Positions 24,411 to 38,000 of a stretch of 64,000 nt of DNA are shown piece by piece. The stretch spans positions 33,962,702 through 34,026,701 of the forward strand of contig OY821743.1 of the NCBI GenBank assembly GCA_963682055.1, in the 5' to 3' direction. A program made the translations under genes and the position numbers. The DNA comes from Primula veris. Lineage: Eukaryota; Streptophyta; Magnoliopsida; Ericales; Primulaceae. Each line of letters begins with the position of its first letter. Position 1 is the first letter of the stretch. Below the pieces are notes generated by a model. It was not told the DNA's origin, ran no database searches, and saw nothing but the letters and a program-made list of their open reading frames with translations.

Positions 24411-24628
24411 CTCATTCGTTCTCAATTAATTGTCCATCAACTACGTGCAATTTTGATCGATCAATAACTTGTATCAAAATTGTCGAAATAAATTTTTTTT
24501 AAAGTTAATCATATAATTCAAAAATTAAATTATATGATTTAGTTTTAAAAATTTTAATTTCGACAATTTTGATAAATTTTAATACATTTTAAAAATTGTA
24601 CTAAGTATAATTGGAACTAAGGGAATAG
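24411..24628. mobile_element. Stowaway-like MITE
   Basis: Flanked by TA (24409-24410 and 24629-24630), with inverted termini around CTCATTCGTTCTCAATTA and its counterpart TAATTGGAACTAAGGGAATAG. The interior contains a long imperfect palindrome centred near 24520 (ATTTCGACAATTTTGAT and its complement). Related sequence occurs at 25151-25387 and near 27150. Confidence 0.55.
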
Positions 24629-25150
24629 TAATAATTCTCTCCTAGTGTTGTGTACTATGTCAATGATGTCATACGTTACTCTTATTTGTTTCTTCATTAT
24701 TGTTCTCATTTAACTAATTAATGTGATATATATAGCCTTAGAGGGTAATTAATTAGCATTGCAAAAACCTATAGCTATAGACAAACGCGCACTATATATA
24801 TATATATATGCTCAGCATAATTTGTTTCTTTTGAAATAAAATTAAAAACAGCATAACCATATGTACACATATACAAAAAAAAAAATACAAAAAAGTTGAG
24901 TAACGCCTCCCATGTAGGGTGTCCCATTACTCTACTATGACAAGTCTACATCAAGACACAGTCTCCATTCCAATTCATAGCTTATTTGTTAGGATTCCAA
25001 GAAGATATGACTTATGAGGGATAATAATATTGGATACATTCATACATGCATGCATTCTATCTATTACACTAGTATAAAAACAAGACAAAATACAATGAAA
25101 CCGAAATTGGAATACTAGTATATAATTTTGTGCTAGACTGCTCAATTGTA

Positions 25151-25387
25151 CTAACATCCCTTTTTCACTTTATAAGTTTCATGTGATACCATATACAAAT
25201 TTAATCGGTTTTGAATATGTAACTAAATTGTCGAAACTAAATTTTATGAAATTTTTCTATATAGTTCAAATGTTAAACTATATGATAGAATTTAAAAAAA
25301 ATTATTTCGACAATTTAGATATCAGTAATTTATCGGTCAAATTTGTGCTTGATTTCGTATAAAACTTATAAGGTGAGAGGGATGGAG
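25151..25387. mobile_element. Stowaway-like MITE
   Basis: The left end CTAACATCCCTTTTTCAC and right end GTGAGAGGGATGGAG are inverted repeats, continuing into a shared TATAAGTTT word. TA dinucleotides flank both ends (25149-25150 and 25388-25389). The interior shares the TTTCGACAATTT palindrome with 24411-24628. Confidence 0.6.
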
Positions 25388-25698
25388 TATAAAACATTAT
25401 CACATTTTCTTGTAGGAAATGTTTATATTTTACTTTTGTAACGGCCGGGGTGTATATATACGTACAAAGATAAGTCGATGTTTGACACAAAGGAGAAACC
25501 ATTTAGTCTTGTAGATATATATGACTCTTATAACCACACATTTATTGTTTTTTACTGTTTACATTTGCGGGATACAGTCGATAAGGGGTTATAATAGTTT
25601 TATATCTATAGGAACCTAGTATAAAATATGAATGCAAAAAGGCAACAATTCTACCTTTCTTATTTAGATTATTTGCTAAAACATTTTCAAAATAAATA

Positions 25699-26074
25699 CT
25701 ACATGGATCCGTCCCAATTTATTAGGACACTGTTTATTTTTTGGCTGTCACAATTTATTAGGGAATTTTTCAAAATAGAAACTAAATTTCTATTTTTATT
25801 TTTTAATTTGTTGGTGGGGAAACCCACGTTTTTATTTAATTTAAAATAAAATAAGTTGGGGGAAAACCCCACACACACAAAATTTGGCCAAAAGTGCACG
25901 AAACTAAATTTTTGTTACTTTCCACGTTTTAACCTTTTGCAAACATAAAATAAAAATAATGAAACAATAAAAAATGGTAAATAAGTCAATTTAAACCAAA
26001 ATTTAATGTAATTATGATGTTCTCTTAATATTTGCTATTTTCCGTAGTGTCCTAATAAAATTGGACGGATGGAG
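25699..26074. mobile_element. Stowaway-like MITE
   Basis: Terminal inverted repeats contain CCGTCCCAATTTATTAGGAC on the left and its near complement on the right, ending GGACGGATGGAG. TA flanks both sides (25697-25698 and 26075-26076). About 376 bp, noncoding, with inner repeats of the TTATTAGG word. Typical of the Tc1/mariner Stowaway group. Confidence 0.75.
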
Positions 26075-28059
26075 TATACAACATTAAAGTATTTGCGAAA
26101 AAAATATGAATATGAGTACAATATTTTATATAATAATGCTTACTTATTTGGAAGTTCTTGTTCGAAATAATTCAGGGAAGTAAGATATTTTGCATATTAT
26201 TTGGGATGCATTCTTTACAGAGTGACTTGTTGACACTGAGGAGATGATTTGCTGCATTAAAACCTTGTTAATTCACCTACATTGCCAACTTTTTAAATCA
26301 TTGAATCAATATTTTATGAAATCTCATGGTGCTAGCTAGCTCTTAGCATATGCATTCAAATCTACAATCACACACTTACTTTTCTCCCATACTTTTATTA
26401 GTTCACCTCGTCTCTGGATTAAACATTGGCCTTTTTGTTAAAATCATGTTGCTTGTGGTGCTTTTAAAAAAAACATGAGTAAAAGGTAAAAAAAAAAAAG
26501 AAAAAAATTGTACGTACTACCATTTAAACCGCTTAACGAAACAAAAACAATATTGTTCATAAAACACCCGAGATGGCGTACTAATTACGTTTATCGTAAA
26601 CAAAGTTCGTTTATGTTATGATTTATGAAAAAATCTGTAAAATCCTATTCCACTCCTGGACATTGTTGTGAGTTTTTGAAAGAGGTGGACCTGAAGAAAA
26701 AAATAAAATAAAGAGATGACATGTAACTTATATTGAACTTAACTAGGAAATTAACAAAGACATGAAGTCACAAATGTAACCCTTCACTCCAAGTAGTCCC
26801 TCACTGCTACTTGCTACTTGCTCCGTTCTAAAATATAAGTGTAAAAAAACTAAATTATTAAAAAAACACAATCGTTACATCTTTTTTATAATTTTTTTAC
26901 TTTTTATCCTCATTTTTATTCATGCCTATTCTCTTAAAAACTAAAATTATGGACAAATATGTAATATTACAAAAAAAAATCTATTTTAAAAAAAAACTTA
27001 TATTATAAAACAATTTAAAAAAATATACTGAAACTATACTTGGAAAAAATATTAATATTGTAGTAGTAATATTATTATTATTTCAATTACGAAATACAAT
27101 TATACAAGCCATTCTGTCATTGAATTTTTCATTTTAAATCGTAGAATATACTCCGTTTTCAATTAATTGTTTTTTATAAAATTACGTGCAATTTTAACCG
27201 GTTTCGTTTCCAATTAACTGTCTTTTGCGAAATTACGTACAATTTTAACCGGTTTATAACATGTATCAAAATTACCAAAATAAAATTTTTTAAAATTAAA
27301 TCATATAATTTAATATTTATACTATATGTTTAAATTTAAAAAAAAATTATTTAAATGGAGTAAATCAATCATAATCGTAGCTAAAGGGGCTCTCGTGAGT
27401 AGTCCTTTCAAGCACCAGCTAATAAAAGAAAAAAAAAAGTCAACATCATCATCCGTACCATGTGTCTCTTGCTGGACTTTAATTTCAACGTATTTTTTTT
27501 TTAACGCGTTACTCTATGATGAAATGTTATTCACGCTCCACCCATACATTTAAGATGATTAGTAAGATATAAGAATAAATTCCATTATACTAAAACAAAA
27601 ATTATACTATATAATCTTTCATTATACTACTTCAGTAAATGATTATACATGTAATTTAGTATAGGATAATTTACTATTACCCTTGACAATTTAACTAGAA
27701 AGACCACTCTTCTAATGTTTACGTCTCTAATAAGTTCTAATTTATGATGAACTATTTATTCACACGCCACCCATACATTTGAGAATAAGTTAGGGGAAAT
27801 TAATCCAAATGTCAATATTCTTATTGTTTACATCCCTAAGAACCCGTAATTTTTAAAAATTCAATCAATTTACAAAAAAAAATATCATTATTAAACCTAT
27901 AACTCATCATTTGTCTCTCTAAAAATCTAAAAAAATATTTTGCAAATTAAAAAATATCAAAATTGAAAAGTGTAAATAAAATTAAGAAGAACAAAATAAA
28001 AATGCATAAAAATTAAAACAAGAGTAAATTACCTTTATAATGTATATTTTCAAAATTAA
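26075..28059. other. Noncoding intergenic DNA with a MITE fragment
   Basis: No gene seen. Around 27150-27260 a MITE-like left end is present and its first ~50 bp are duplicated in tandem (the AATTTTAACCGGTTT word appears twice). Another decayed Stowaway-like piece may lie at about 26818-27020. Confidence 0.45.
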
Positions 28060-28960
28060 TTCCCAAAAAGTCATACTCAAAAAAAATAATTCCCTTGTGA
28101 TGCATCATTATCTCATTCAATTTAAAACTTTGAAATGAATGAATGTTGTTTGATGCATTCATTTGAAAAAACCGAATTGTATGGTTTTTGTTTATTATTT
28201 TGAATTGAATGAATCTTTGTTTGCTCAATAATATTAAATTGAATGATATTTTGTTTGATTTTTTGAAGAGAATGAGCTTTTGTTTGGTACATTCACTTCA
28301 AAATACCGAAGTGAATGAGCTATTTTTTGTCCATTTATTTTAAAAACTTGAAGTGTATGGACTTTTGTTTGATACATTCAATTCAAAATATTGAAGTGAA
28401 TATACTTTTTGTTTGTTATTTTGAATTGAATGAACGTTTGTTTTTATCCATTCAGTTTATATTTTTGAAGTGAATGGACTTTTTTTGAAGTGAATTGATT
28501 TTTTTTTTGAAGTGAATGAGATTTGATTTGATCCATTTACTCTAAAATCTTGAAGTGAATAAATGTTTTTTGTATCCATTCACTTCAAAATTTTGAATTG
28601 AATTAACTTTTTTTATGTTTTTTTTAATTGAATGAGATTTTGTTTAATCCATTTACTCTAAAATCTTGAAATGAATGAACGTTTTTTTTATCCATTCACT
28701 TCAAAATTTTGAAGTGAATGGACTTTTTTTTATGTTTTTTTTTAAGTGAATTAGATTTTGATTGGTCCATTCAATCTAAAATCTTGAAGTGAATGAACAT
28801 TTTTTTTTTAGTTTTTACATCTTATATATTTAAAATAATTTTTAAATTATTTATGTGTTTTTTTATTTTTTAACTTATATATATTTTATTTTGGTTTTCA
28901 TATATTTTTTTGTATATTAACGAAGTGAATGAGATACAATCGAATTGAATGAGAGAAAAG
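28060..28960. repeat. Palindrome-rich minisatellite
   Basis: About ten short imperfect palindromes recur roughly every 60-100 bp, each reading CATTCACTTCAAAA followed by its complement. The one at 28692-28721 is a perfect 30-bp palindrome. T-rich spacers separate them. Each can form a hairpin. No gene. Confidence 0.75.
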
Positions 28961-29089
28961 TTACACAAAAAGAATTAGTTTTTTGGACTAGCACTAAAAG
29001 GGAATTAATTTCCTTTTTTTTACTAAAAGGAAATTGTCCCTTAAAACAATCACTTATTTCAAACACAAAAAAATATTTCACAAAAAAAA

Positions 29090-29400
29090 ACATTAAAAAT
29101 TATCTTTTAACCAAAAAGCGGTTTTTCCACCAAAAAACAGTTTTTTTTTGTTTTTTCACAAAAAAATGGTTTTTAAACAAAGAGCGGTCTTTCACACCAA
29201 ATAAGCGGCTGGATTTTCCACCAATATACGGGTTTTTCACCCAAAAGAGGCCTTTAACAATTATTTTTTTCACCAAAAAGCAGTATTTTTATTAAATAAA
29301 CGGCCTTTTCACCAAAGAACGGTTTATTTTCACAAAAGGCGAATTTTTTTCACAAAAAGTGGATATTTTTCAAAAAAATTAATTTCACAAAAAAAAAAAG
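29090..29400. repeat. Degenerate CACCAAAAAGCGG minisatellite
   Basis: Words of the form TTTCACCAAAAAGCGGTTTT recur at irregular 20-30 bp spacing. The open frame at 28945-29295 only reflects this low-complexity repeat. Downstream (29400-29880) AAAGTACATATGGTTCA words also recur. Confidence 0.55.
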
Positions 29401-30259
29401 AGTACATAGTATTCAGTTTAAAATACATAATGATTCATTAAAAGTACATATGACTGATTTAAAAGTACATATGGTTCAACAAAAAGTACACAAATTTAGT
29501 TGCAAGTGGATATAGGAAGGTTGAAAAAACACACAAGTGAGTAGAAAATATATAAAAATTATGAAAATACATAGTGTTCACCTCAAAGTGTATATATTTT
29601 TATTTGAAAGTGCATAAGTTTCAGTGCAGGTGCAAAAATTCTCAATATTCGAGTGGATTCGAAACATATATATCTCAAATCATTGGGTTCAAATACTCTT
29701 TCCATTTTAAGCTAAAAGTACATATGGTTCAGCTAAAATATGCATGAAGTTTAGTCAAAACTAGTTTTTATGTAGTATTTTACATGAAAATGTGCATGGG
29801 GTTTAGTCAAATGTGCATGACTTAGTTCAACTAATATAAGGTTCGCGTAAAAGTACATATGGTTCGTCAATATCGGACCATCATATGCTTGCATAGCTAT
29901 TGATGTAGTATTTTACATGAACATAATATAAACTATAAATGTTTGGAATATTAAAATTCATGAGAATCATATATAAAAACTTTTAATAAATTGGGAGTAC
30001 TTAACTTAAAGATTGCAAGATGATGTTGTATGAAAAAAGGTTTCTCTCTCCTAGCTTCATCCGTTGAACAAGACTCAAATTTTAATGAGTATTTTAATTA
30101 TGTTGGGAAATACATTATAATTGTATTCTTTTATATATAGGGGGAGAGATGTATTACATAATATATTTTATTTCATAAATCTAGATATAGGTAAATATTT
30201 ACATTGGTATGTTGTATTACATTTCATATTGATATTACTTGATATTTAGTCAAAATATA

Positions 30260-30518
30260 CATCATCCGTCCCGAAATAAGTGTCATATATTCATTTTTTA
30301 GTAAATTTTCTCTTTTTTATTTTTTTAAAAATAACTTTTTTTTAGTTTAAACATAACAAAATTATACTCAAAACCTCACATTTTAATTAAAAAATAATTT
30401 TTGTTTGAAAATTTTGATTTTTTAATGTTTTTTTTGTGAGTTTTTACCGAAATTATTTCAAATTATTAAATAACACGGTTTCCGTAACAGGACATTTATT
30501 TTGGGACGGATGAAGGGT
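30260..30518. mobile_element. Stowaway-like MITE
   Basis: Left terminus CATCATCCGTCCCGAAATAA and right terminus ATTTTGGGACGGATGAAGGG form inverted repeats around ATCCGTCCC. TA flanks both ends (30258-30259 and 30519-30520). About 259 bp, noncoding. Confidence 0.72.
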
Positions 30519-33500
30519 TAGTAAATACGCCAATGTCTTTTTTCATGTCACAATACTTGGCTATTTGTTAAAATATCGGGGGTTTTAGTTATTATACACG
30601 CCAACGGAGGAAGTGTATTATCGTATGTCTCGTACTGTAGTCATCAGTTCTCATCCGTTTGTTTTGTCGGAACGTTCGTTGCATATATCAATATTTCATC
30701 TTTCATTATTTAGACAGTTGATTAGAGTTTTGTATGTATTTTACTTGTTCTTGGGTTTATTTTGCTTTACTTATCAGGGGTGGAAAGATTTGAGTTGTAG
30801 AGCTTTTATACATGTGTATTTTTTTTTAGCTCTTTGCAGTTTGTTCTAGGTGCAGTCGAACTTGTAACGTGCACGTCATTTTATAAAAATGAGCATTTTA
30901 TCACAAAATAGAGATTGTATTATTGTATTATGCCAAGCAAAATGAGGCTAATAATTTAAATGATATCGCTACATTCCTAGAAACTGGTTTTGAATCTCCA
31001 AAATGGCCTAGTTTTGTAGTGTTCGTTTTTAAGCAAAAGAGCTGAACTATCTCTTTCAAAATTAAACTAGTGCAATGATATATTTTCCCAAAATGTAATG
31101 CAGGTTTTAGGTTATGCATGGTAGGTGTGAGTTAAATATGAGTAGTTCCAGGAACAGTGTTACAATTTTAATTAAAGCAGAAGTTTAATTCTTAATTCTA
31201 TTGGCTCGAATTATCAAGCAACTGTCTTGGTCAATGTCATTTATTATCTTCACCAGAAAACAAGGTTATTAAATTTTATATCCAAAATAAATTTACAACA
31301 TATGTCGCTTCTTGATTTTCCTTTAGGCTTTAGCAGAAGATGTTAAATCAGGCATGTGAATTTACTAACCTTCCTGGAGTATAATTCTACTGTAATATGG
31401 ACACAACGTAATAACTACTTATTTCATAACATTACACAATATAAAAGAATAAATATAACTCCTTATATGTGAATACGGATATATCGAAAACTTTATAATT
31501 ATTTAAACGCAATAATTATTATATCTTTGTTTTGAGGCCATTGGAAAAGTTTTGCTTCGAACTCACATAGGTATTGTGTTTCAATCTTGTGATCTTCCAA
31601 ACTTTTTCTTTTTCTCTGGCCATTTTATAGTAATAGGCATGCTATTTCCTTTACTCTTGTACGTTTATTATATCTAGCTATTGCATGAAATGGATGGGTC
31701 TGCTTAATAGTTTAATTGAACTAAACAAATGGTTTTGATTATTCACTGCTTAATTATCACTCACCAAATTCTAATTTTTCTATAATTAATAACTTTTACC
31801 TCAAAAAATCTCATACATTAAACTCACAATCAACTTTTTATTTTTAGAAAATACCACTATAACTCTTTACAAACATAGAGTAAATATTTCTCCTTATCAA
31901 TTAAAAATTAATATAACTCACTTTAATTATATGTATGTTATTCCCCAAATATGAATTTTATATTAAAATATTTAATTATTAATAGAAAAGATGTCTTGAT
32001 GATGGTATAAAATGTATCTGCTCTCTAAATAACAAAAATTTAATTTTCACTTCACATTTGATTTTTTTTCTTTAATGAGACAGATGTCAATGACTCGACA
32101 AAAATCAACAACTTTGTACTCATAGTAAACAAAATTAATGTATCAATGTGTAGATGTATGTTAATTAAATCCATTTATTACTCATTACTTTGTATTAACA
32201 ACATGTGCGGCGTGCCAATGATATTGAACCTTGTTGTTTTTAACTAAAATAATCTCTAAATGTGTTTCTTTTCTGAATATTTCTTAATCCTTAATTTTAT
32301 ATTTACTTTCAATTATTGTCCTTTCTATATGTAAATTGTTTGTTCATAAATTTTTGGGTACGTGACTTTTTCTTCAAATTAAATAGCAAATGTTTAAGAA
32401 ATATTTGAAAATAAAAATACATAAAGTTTCTCTCTAAAATATAATCAATTAATTTTATCTATGCTCTGTAAATATTTTTAACACCTTATCGGCAAAATAC
32501 CATTTATATATATATCTATATCAATAACATTCTAATATAGTCGATTTTTAAAACAAAATAGAAAAAAATATAACAAATAAAAGTTAATAAATAAAAGAAG
32601 TAAGATAAATTTATAATATTATAGAATATATTGTTTTTGGATTATTAATTAACAATAAAAATCATTTTTTCTCTTTCGTGATTCCCTACCAGTACGAAAC
32701 ATCCATAGACACTAGTATAATGGACCCCAGTTCATTAGAGAACCGTATTTAAAAGATCTTTGCATATAATTAAGTATAATTATAAAGTCAAATGTACCAA
32801 AGAATTAATGGTACATAAACAAAGTCATGAGTACTAGAACTCGATCGGTACATATTTTATTTTCTATACACACATCATAGTACATTAAAACACCATTAAT
32901 GCAGTGTTTCGTTTCTAGAATTTGTTTCTGATCATTTTCAATCTCTTTTAGTTTTAGTTTATGATATTTGTCTAATACCTTGATGTAATCGTCTATTCTC
33001 TATAGTAATTGGTAATTTGGTATGCGCATTCGAATTGACTCGGTTTAATTATTACTTATTCATAGTAGTTGATCACTAGCAAATGCCAGGACTTCTTATG
33101 AATTTTTTTTTACTAGAAATACCAATTGTAGTATGACATGTTGGCCAACATCAAATATTTTGAACTTGCTATATTTTGCTTTTGATAATTAACAATTGTT
33201 TTCCATTTTACTATATTAGGTTTAGTGATATGTAGATAGATGTAAATTACGACCACATTTCTTATTCTCTACATTTTATTTTATTTTCAGTAACCGATAC
33301 CCATTTATTACCAAAAAAAAAATCTTATCATGGGACTAAGCCCCCATCCTGGCTTATAATATGGAATTATGATATTATATGGCAAACAAAGCCCCCATTT
33401 ATTTCATATTCTCTACATTCCATTTTATTATGTGGCAAAAATCCAAACACATCGCATGTTAACTTTTAGGATTGGGCTTCCATTTTTTTCTTCTAGGGTT

Positions 33501-33867
33501 ACCTCGGGTATTAAATCAAGTACAAGAGAGAAAAAATAAAAAAAAGATGTAAAATGTTAAATTGTTATCTTGTTCTGCCTAATGTCTCATCTGCATATTA
33601 ACCATTGAATTATAATCCATTACATCGAGTTTTAATACACTTGGTGATGATAGATAGAACGTTTGGCGATGATGTACACACATGGACTGTTTGACATACG
33701 TTCTTACGATGACTCATTGATGTATGTTATTCTATCTCGATATACGTTGACAAACACCAAGCAGCGAGTCCCTCCGTTAGTGCACGTGTCAAAAGGTAAG
33801 TTTCCATACGTATAACCGCCCAATAACATTATCGATTCGCTTAGTCCGATTTTTCTACCGTATCGTA
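30519..33867. other. Noncoding AT-rich DNA upstream of the GRF gene
   Basis: No gene, RNA gene or clean transposon found. Short frames, such as that at 30613-30849, lack any recognisable product. Confidence 0.5.
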
Positions 33868-34768
33868 TGCATTTCGACCTTTAAACTTTGATCCAATATA
33901 CCAAACTCTGATTTATCTTATTTGGTTGATGATATTATAGAGTGGGGGGTTTGATTAAAAATGATATGAACCCCTCAAATAATGTGTTTGATTATACATT
34001 ATAAGATGACCGACTATTTGTACACTTTATACATTAGAAAAACTCTGGAATGACGCATTTACACAATACTATGAAGGGGCGGTATTAATAATAACAAAAC
34101 AATATATGAAAAAATCATTCGTTGGACTCATAGTAGCGGGACCAACCAAAGGCCTAACATGTTGAATGTTAGCATTATCAACTTGGTTACTTAACAACAA
34201 AATGTTAACAAAATATTCTAATCTTCTCTATAGTATTGTCTATGGTACTACACTTTCAAGTTGAATGTTAGCATTATTAACTTGCTTATTCTAGTGTCTC
34301 ACATGCATCTCGACCTCTAAACTTTGATTCAACTTACCAATTAAGTTTATATTTTAATACCTTGTTTGGTCGGTGGTTTTCTACGATGAAATTTGATTAG
34401 AAATGATATGCATCCTATAAATAATGTGTTTGGTTACACATTTTGTGATTGGACTATTTGCCCATATTGAACCCGAAATGGTACAATTATAATATTACGA
34501 TGATAAGTACGATGATAATAGTACCGGGACTATATATGATTGTTATCTGCATTTCCGAGACACATACGGGTTAGACTCATAGTATATGGACTACGATTTC
34601 CGCAACCAAACAAGACCTAACATGTTGAAGGTTACCAATAGCATCATCAACAAACATCAACTTGGCTACTTAACTAGTACTACCAAAGTATAGTAAACTT
34701 TTAGATTAGTTACAAACTTACAATAGTAGTTTATATTCTCATCTTCTCTTATAGTATTGTCTCACATA
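33868..34768 (+). repeat. Tandem duplication reaching the GRF core promoter
   Basis: About 33868-34250 and 34303-34768 are diverged direct copies. Shared blocks in the same order include CGACCT(C/T)TAAACTTTGAT, an inner MITE-like unit with inverted TTGTTTGGT/ACCAAACAA ends, CCTAACATGTTGAA, AACTTGG(T/C)TACTTAAC and TATAGTATTGTCT. The downstream copy continues into the GRF TATA box; the upstream copy has no TATA at that point. Boundaries are approximate. Confidence 0.7.
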
Positions 34769-35009
34769 TAAAGACAACACTTGTACTATAAACTTTCAAA
34801 GTTTCACTCTCTAAATATCTCTCTCTCCGACCAATTATTTCTCTCCCCCCAAAAACAACAAACCCCTAAACTTAACAAACCAATAAATAATAATGCTCAT
34901 TAACCAATGTATTAATAACTCACTTCTCAATAAACTCCTTTTTTTTCCACTCAAATAGTAGCACTCATTTGAGTCATTTCTATTGTTTTTTTTTTTTACT
35001 AAATATAAA
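34764..35009 (+). promoter_or_regulatory. GRF core promoter and 5' UTR
   Basis: TATAAAG at 34767-34773 is a good TATA box. Transcription would start near 34800, followed by a CT-rich leader (CTCTAAATATCTCTCTCTCC region), a T-rich tract and the ATG at 35010. The start is inferred, not mapped. Confidence 0.6.
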
Positions 35010-38000
35010 ATGGATATTTCTATGGTGGGTTTAGAAGGATTATCTTCTTCTTCAGACCCTTCTTTTGTTTCTTCAGACCATGAGAATAAACACAAGGTTT
35101 ATGGATCTGATTGGAGGAGCTTGAAAATGGCGAAAACTGAGGATTATTCATCTGTTTATTCAAATAATAACCAGGTTTTGAGATCTAATAGCAGTGAGGG
35201 GCAGAATATGTTGAGCTTTAATGTGAATGATTCTAAAAATGGAGGTTTTAGTTTGTATAACAATGCTTCAAGTGGATATTTTGCAAATACAGGTATTTGA
35301 GATATGTTTATTTTACAGTTTTGTAAAACGCGTTTCGTAATTAAAAAAACTCGAATAAAAAGTTAAAAAAAGACTAAAAAACTCGTTTTCCGCTTTTTAG
35401 GACAAAATGCCTTAACTAAGATTTTACTTTTAAAACACTAGTATTTTTGTGTATCTAAAGAGTTTTTTTTTTTTTGGTATTTGAGTGTTTTGACTTTTTT
35501 TAATTATTGATTGATATGATATTGTGAACTTAGAACTGTTTTTTTTTTCGTACAAAACTGTTTTATTGTAATTAAGGGGTGCTAAAAGTCTAAAATTGAT
35601 TAAAAAAAAATCAATATATGGTAATAGATCGATTTTTTATGGTGGTGTAATCTTTTAGTCTAATATTGAAGTAGTTCTTAATTATTTATTTAAGATATGT
35701 ATATTTGGGTATGTATAGAGTTTTTTTTTGGTATTCGAGTGTTTTGACTATTTTAATTATTGATTGATGTGATATTGTGATTTATCCTAATATTATATCA
35801 TTTGGGTATTTGACATTTTATTGAAAGAGTGAGAAATAAATACTAGACTACTTGAGTGTGGATAACTAACTATTCTCTGTTTTTTTTGGGAGTATTTATT
35901 TTCCAAAGCTTTTTTTTTTTTGTTTACTAAAAACCTGTTTTTTTCAGAGACATTAATGACTCGTATACTCTCCTTTTCAGTTTATTTTCTGATGAAATCA
36001 GAAGAAAAAATGATTAGTATTAAAAGATCCAAATTTTCCTGTGACTCTGTTTCTCACTCTCTGTTTCTATTTCCTTATTTTTGCTTCACTTTCTGCTTAA
36101 ATCAGAAAAAAATATTAAATACCCAATACAGATACATATGTAGTCCCCATTTTACATTTCAAGTAAGTTGAATAAATTTGGGATTTTTTCTACATTAATA
36201 TCCACTATACTTATAACTTATGTTCTTTTTATTTTCTCATCAAAGCATGTATCACTAATTTTTTATTTTATTTTTACTTTTTACTAACACCCACCAAAAC
36301 AAGTTTTTAAAAAAAAGTTAATTTTATGTCATGGTACTATTCTTTTTCTTCTATGCTTTAATAATATGTACTTTTAAATTATCACAAATATTTATAATAT
36401 CTTCTCATCTCACAATATTTCCTTCTTCAAACATAAATAATAAGTAAAAAAGATTAAATAAACCTAATCCAGAGTTCCAAACATGTTCACACACAAAAAA
36501 AAAAGATTGTTCTTTTTTAAAATACAGTTATTTTCATGGAGTATTTTCTTTTTTACCCCTATCAATTTTTTTAAAATAAAAGTAAAGAATTCTACATAGC
36601 TTTTCAATAAATCTAACCATAGTTTCAAACATGTTAACATAAACAGGGAAGATTCTGAGACATTCTCATTTTCTTAGAGTCTCTTCTTTTACCACTTTTA
36701 TTTTAATTAAAAAAAAAACATGTTCCACATAAATTGGTCATTTTCTGAGATGTCCTCATTTTCTTCTTTTACCCTTTATATTAAAACACAAAAAAAAAAC
36801 TATTCACTTCAGTAATCTTCCCATCTTATTCTGACAGAAAAGAAACAATCTTTATTAGTTTTTCAATTAAAATATTACAGGGTCCAAACCAGTTCACAAG
36901 AAAAGGGAGTTCTTTTGAAATATACTCATTTTATACTATTTTACTCTCTTATTAATTTTTTCTTTTTAATTTTTTTACTGTATATTGAATATCTTAAAAA
37001 TAAACAGATATAGGGTGCCTGTCAAGAATGGGATTGTTTTTTTTTTATAGATTAACTTTCTTCTTTTACCCATTTCATACCAAAAAGATAAGATTTAAAA
37101 AAATATTTATATATCCTCAAGTGATGATATATCCCTCTTTACAGGATATGGATATGGATATGGTGGAGGAATGAATGGTGTAATGCAAGGGGTAAAAGGG
37201 CCATTTACCCCCTCACAATGGATGGAATTAGAACACCAAGCTCTTATATATAAGTATATACTTGCTAACATAGCTGTCCCTTCTAATCTTCTTCTTCCCA
37301 TCAAAAAAGCTCTTGATTCTGCTGGCTTTTCTGTTGGACCTCTCAGGCCTACTTCTTGTAAGTTTTTACTCTTAACCTCTTTTTTTTTGCTTTTTTAGCT
37401 TAACTTGTTTGCTTTTTTTTATCTTCATTTCATTTGGTTTAGTGTCTTAAAAGTAATGTTTTGTTGTTGTTGTAGTATGTTGTTGTATGTTGAATTTGAT
37501 TGTGTTACATCTGTCGAACATTTTCGTCTTACCCGAATATTAAAAATACAGTCTTTCCACCCCAATATGATATGCGTTGAACTCGTTGTCACGTTCTACT
37601 GAGTTCATACCGCCTATTTTATTTTCTCTATCTGTTGTAATTTGCCTACCTCTTGCAAATAACTTGTTGAAGTGCTTATTCATAGTCAATTTTTCATTTC
37701 CATGCTAGTTGTTTCTATCACCTTCCTAGTAGTACAAGACAGAAAACATTAGCATATACTCCATAATCTACTTAGTCTAATAACCATAAAGCGAGATTTT
37801 TTAGTCACTCTCATTCCATGTTTTTTGTTTTGTTTCGATGGAGGGGGTGCTTTCCTGTGTTTATGTACGATTAGAGCAAAGTCAGATAATTTTAGCCTAA
37901 CCTATTTCGGAATCGGGAACGACAATATAAGACAGGAAATTGAAAATGATTGGCACAAATTTTAAACTTCAAAGCAGTAGTATGATGACTTATTCCTTTT

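Noticed and set aside
28945..29295. 116-codon Lys/Phe-rich frame
   Set aside because: It reflects the degenerate CACCAAAAAGCGG minisatellite; no recognisable domain.
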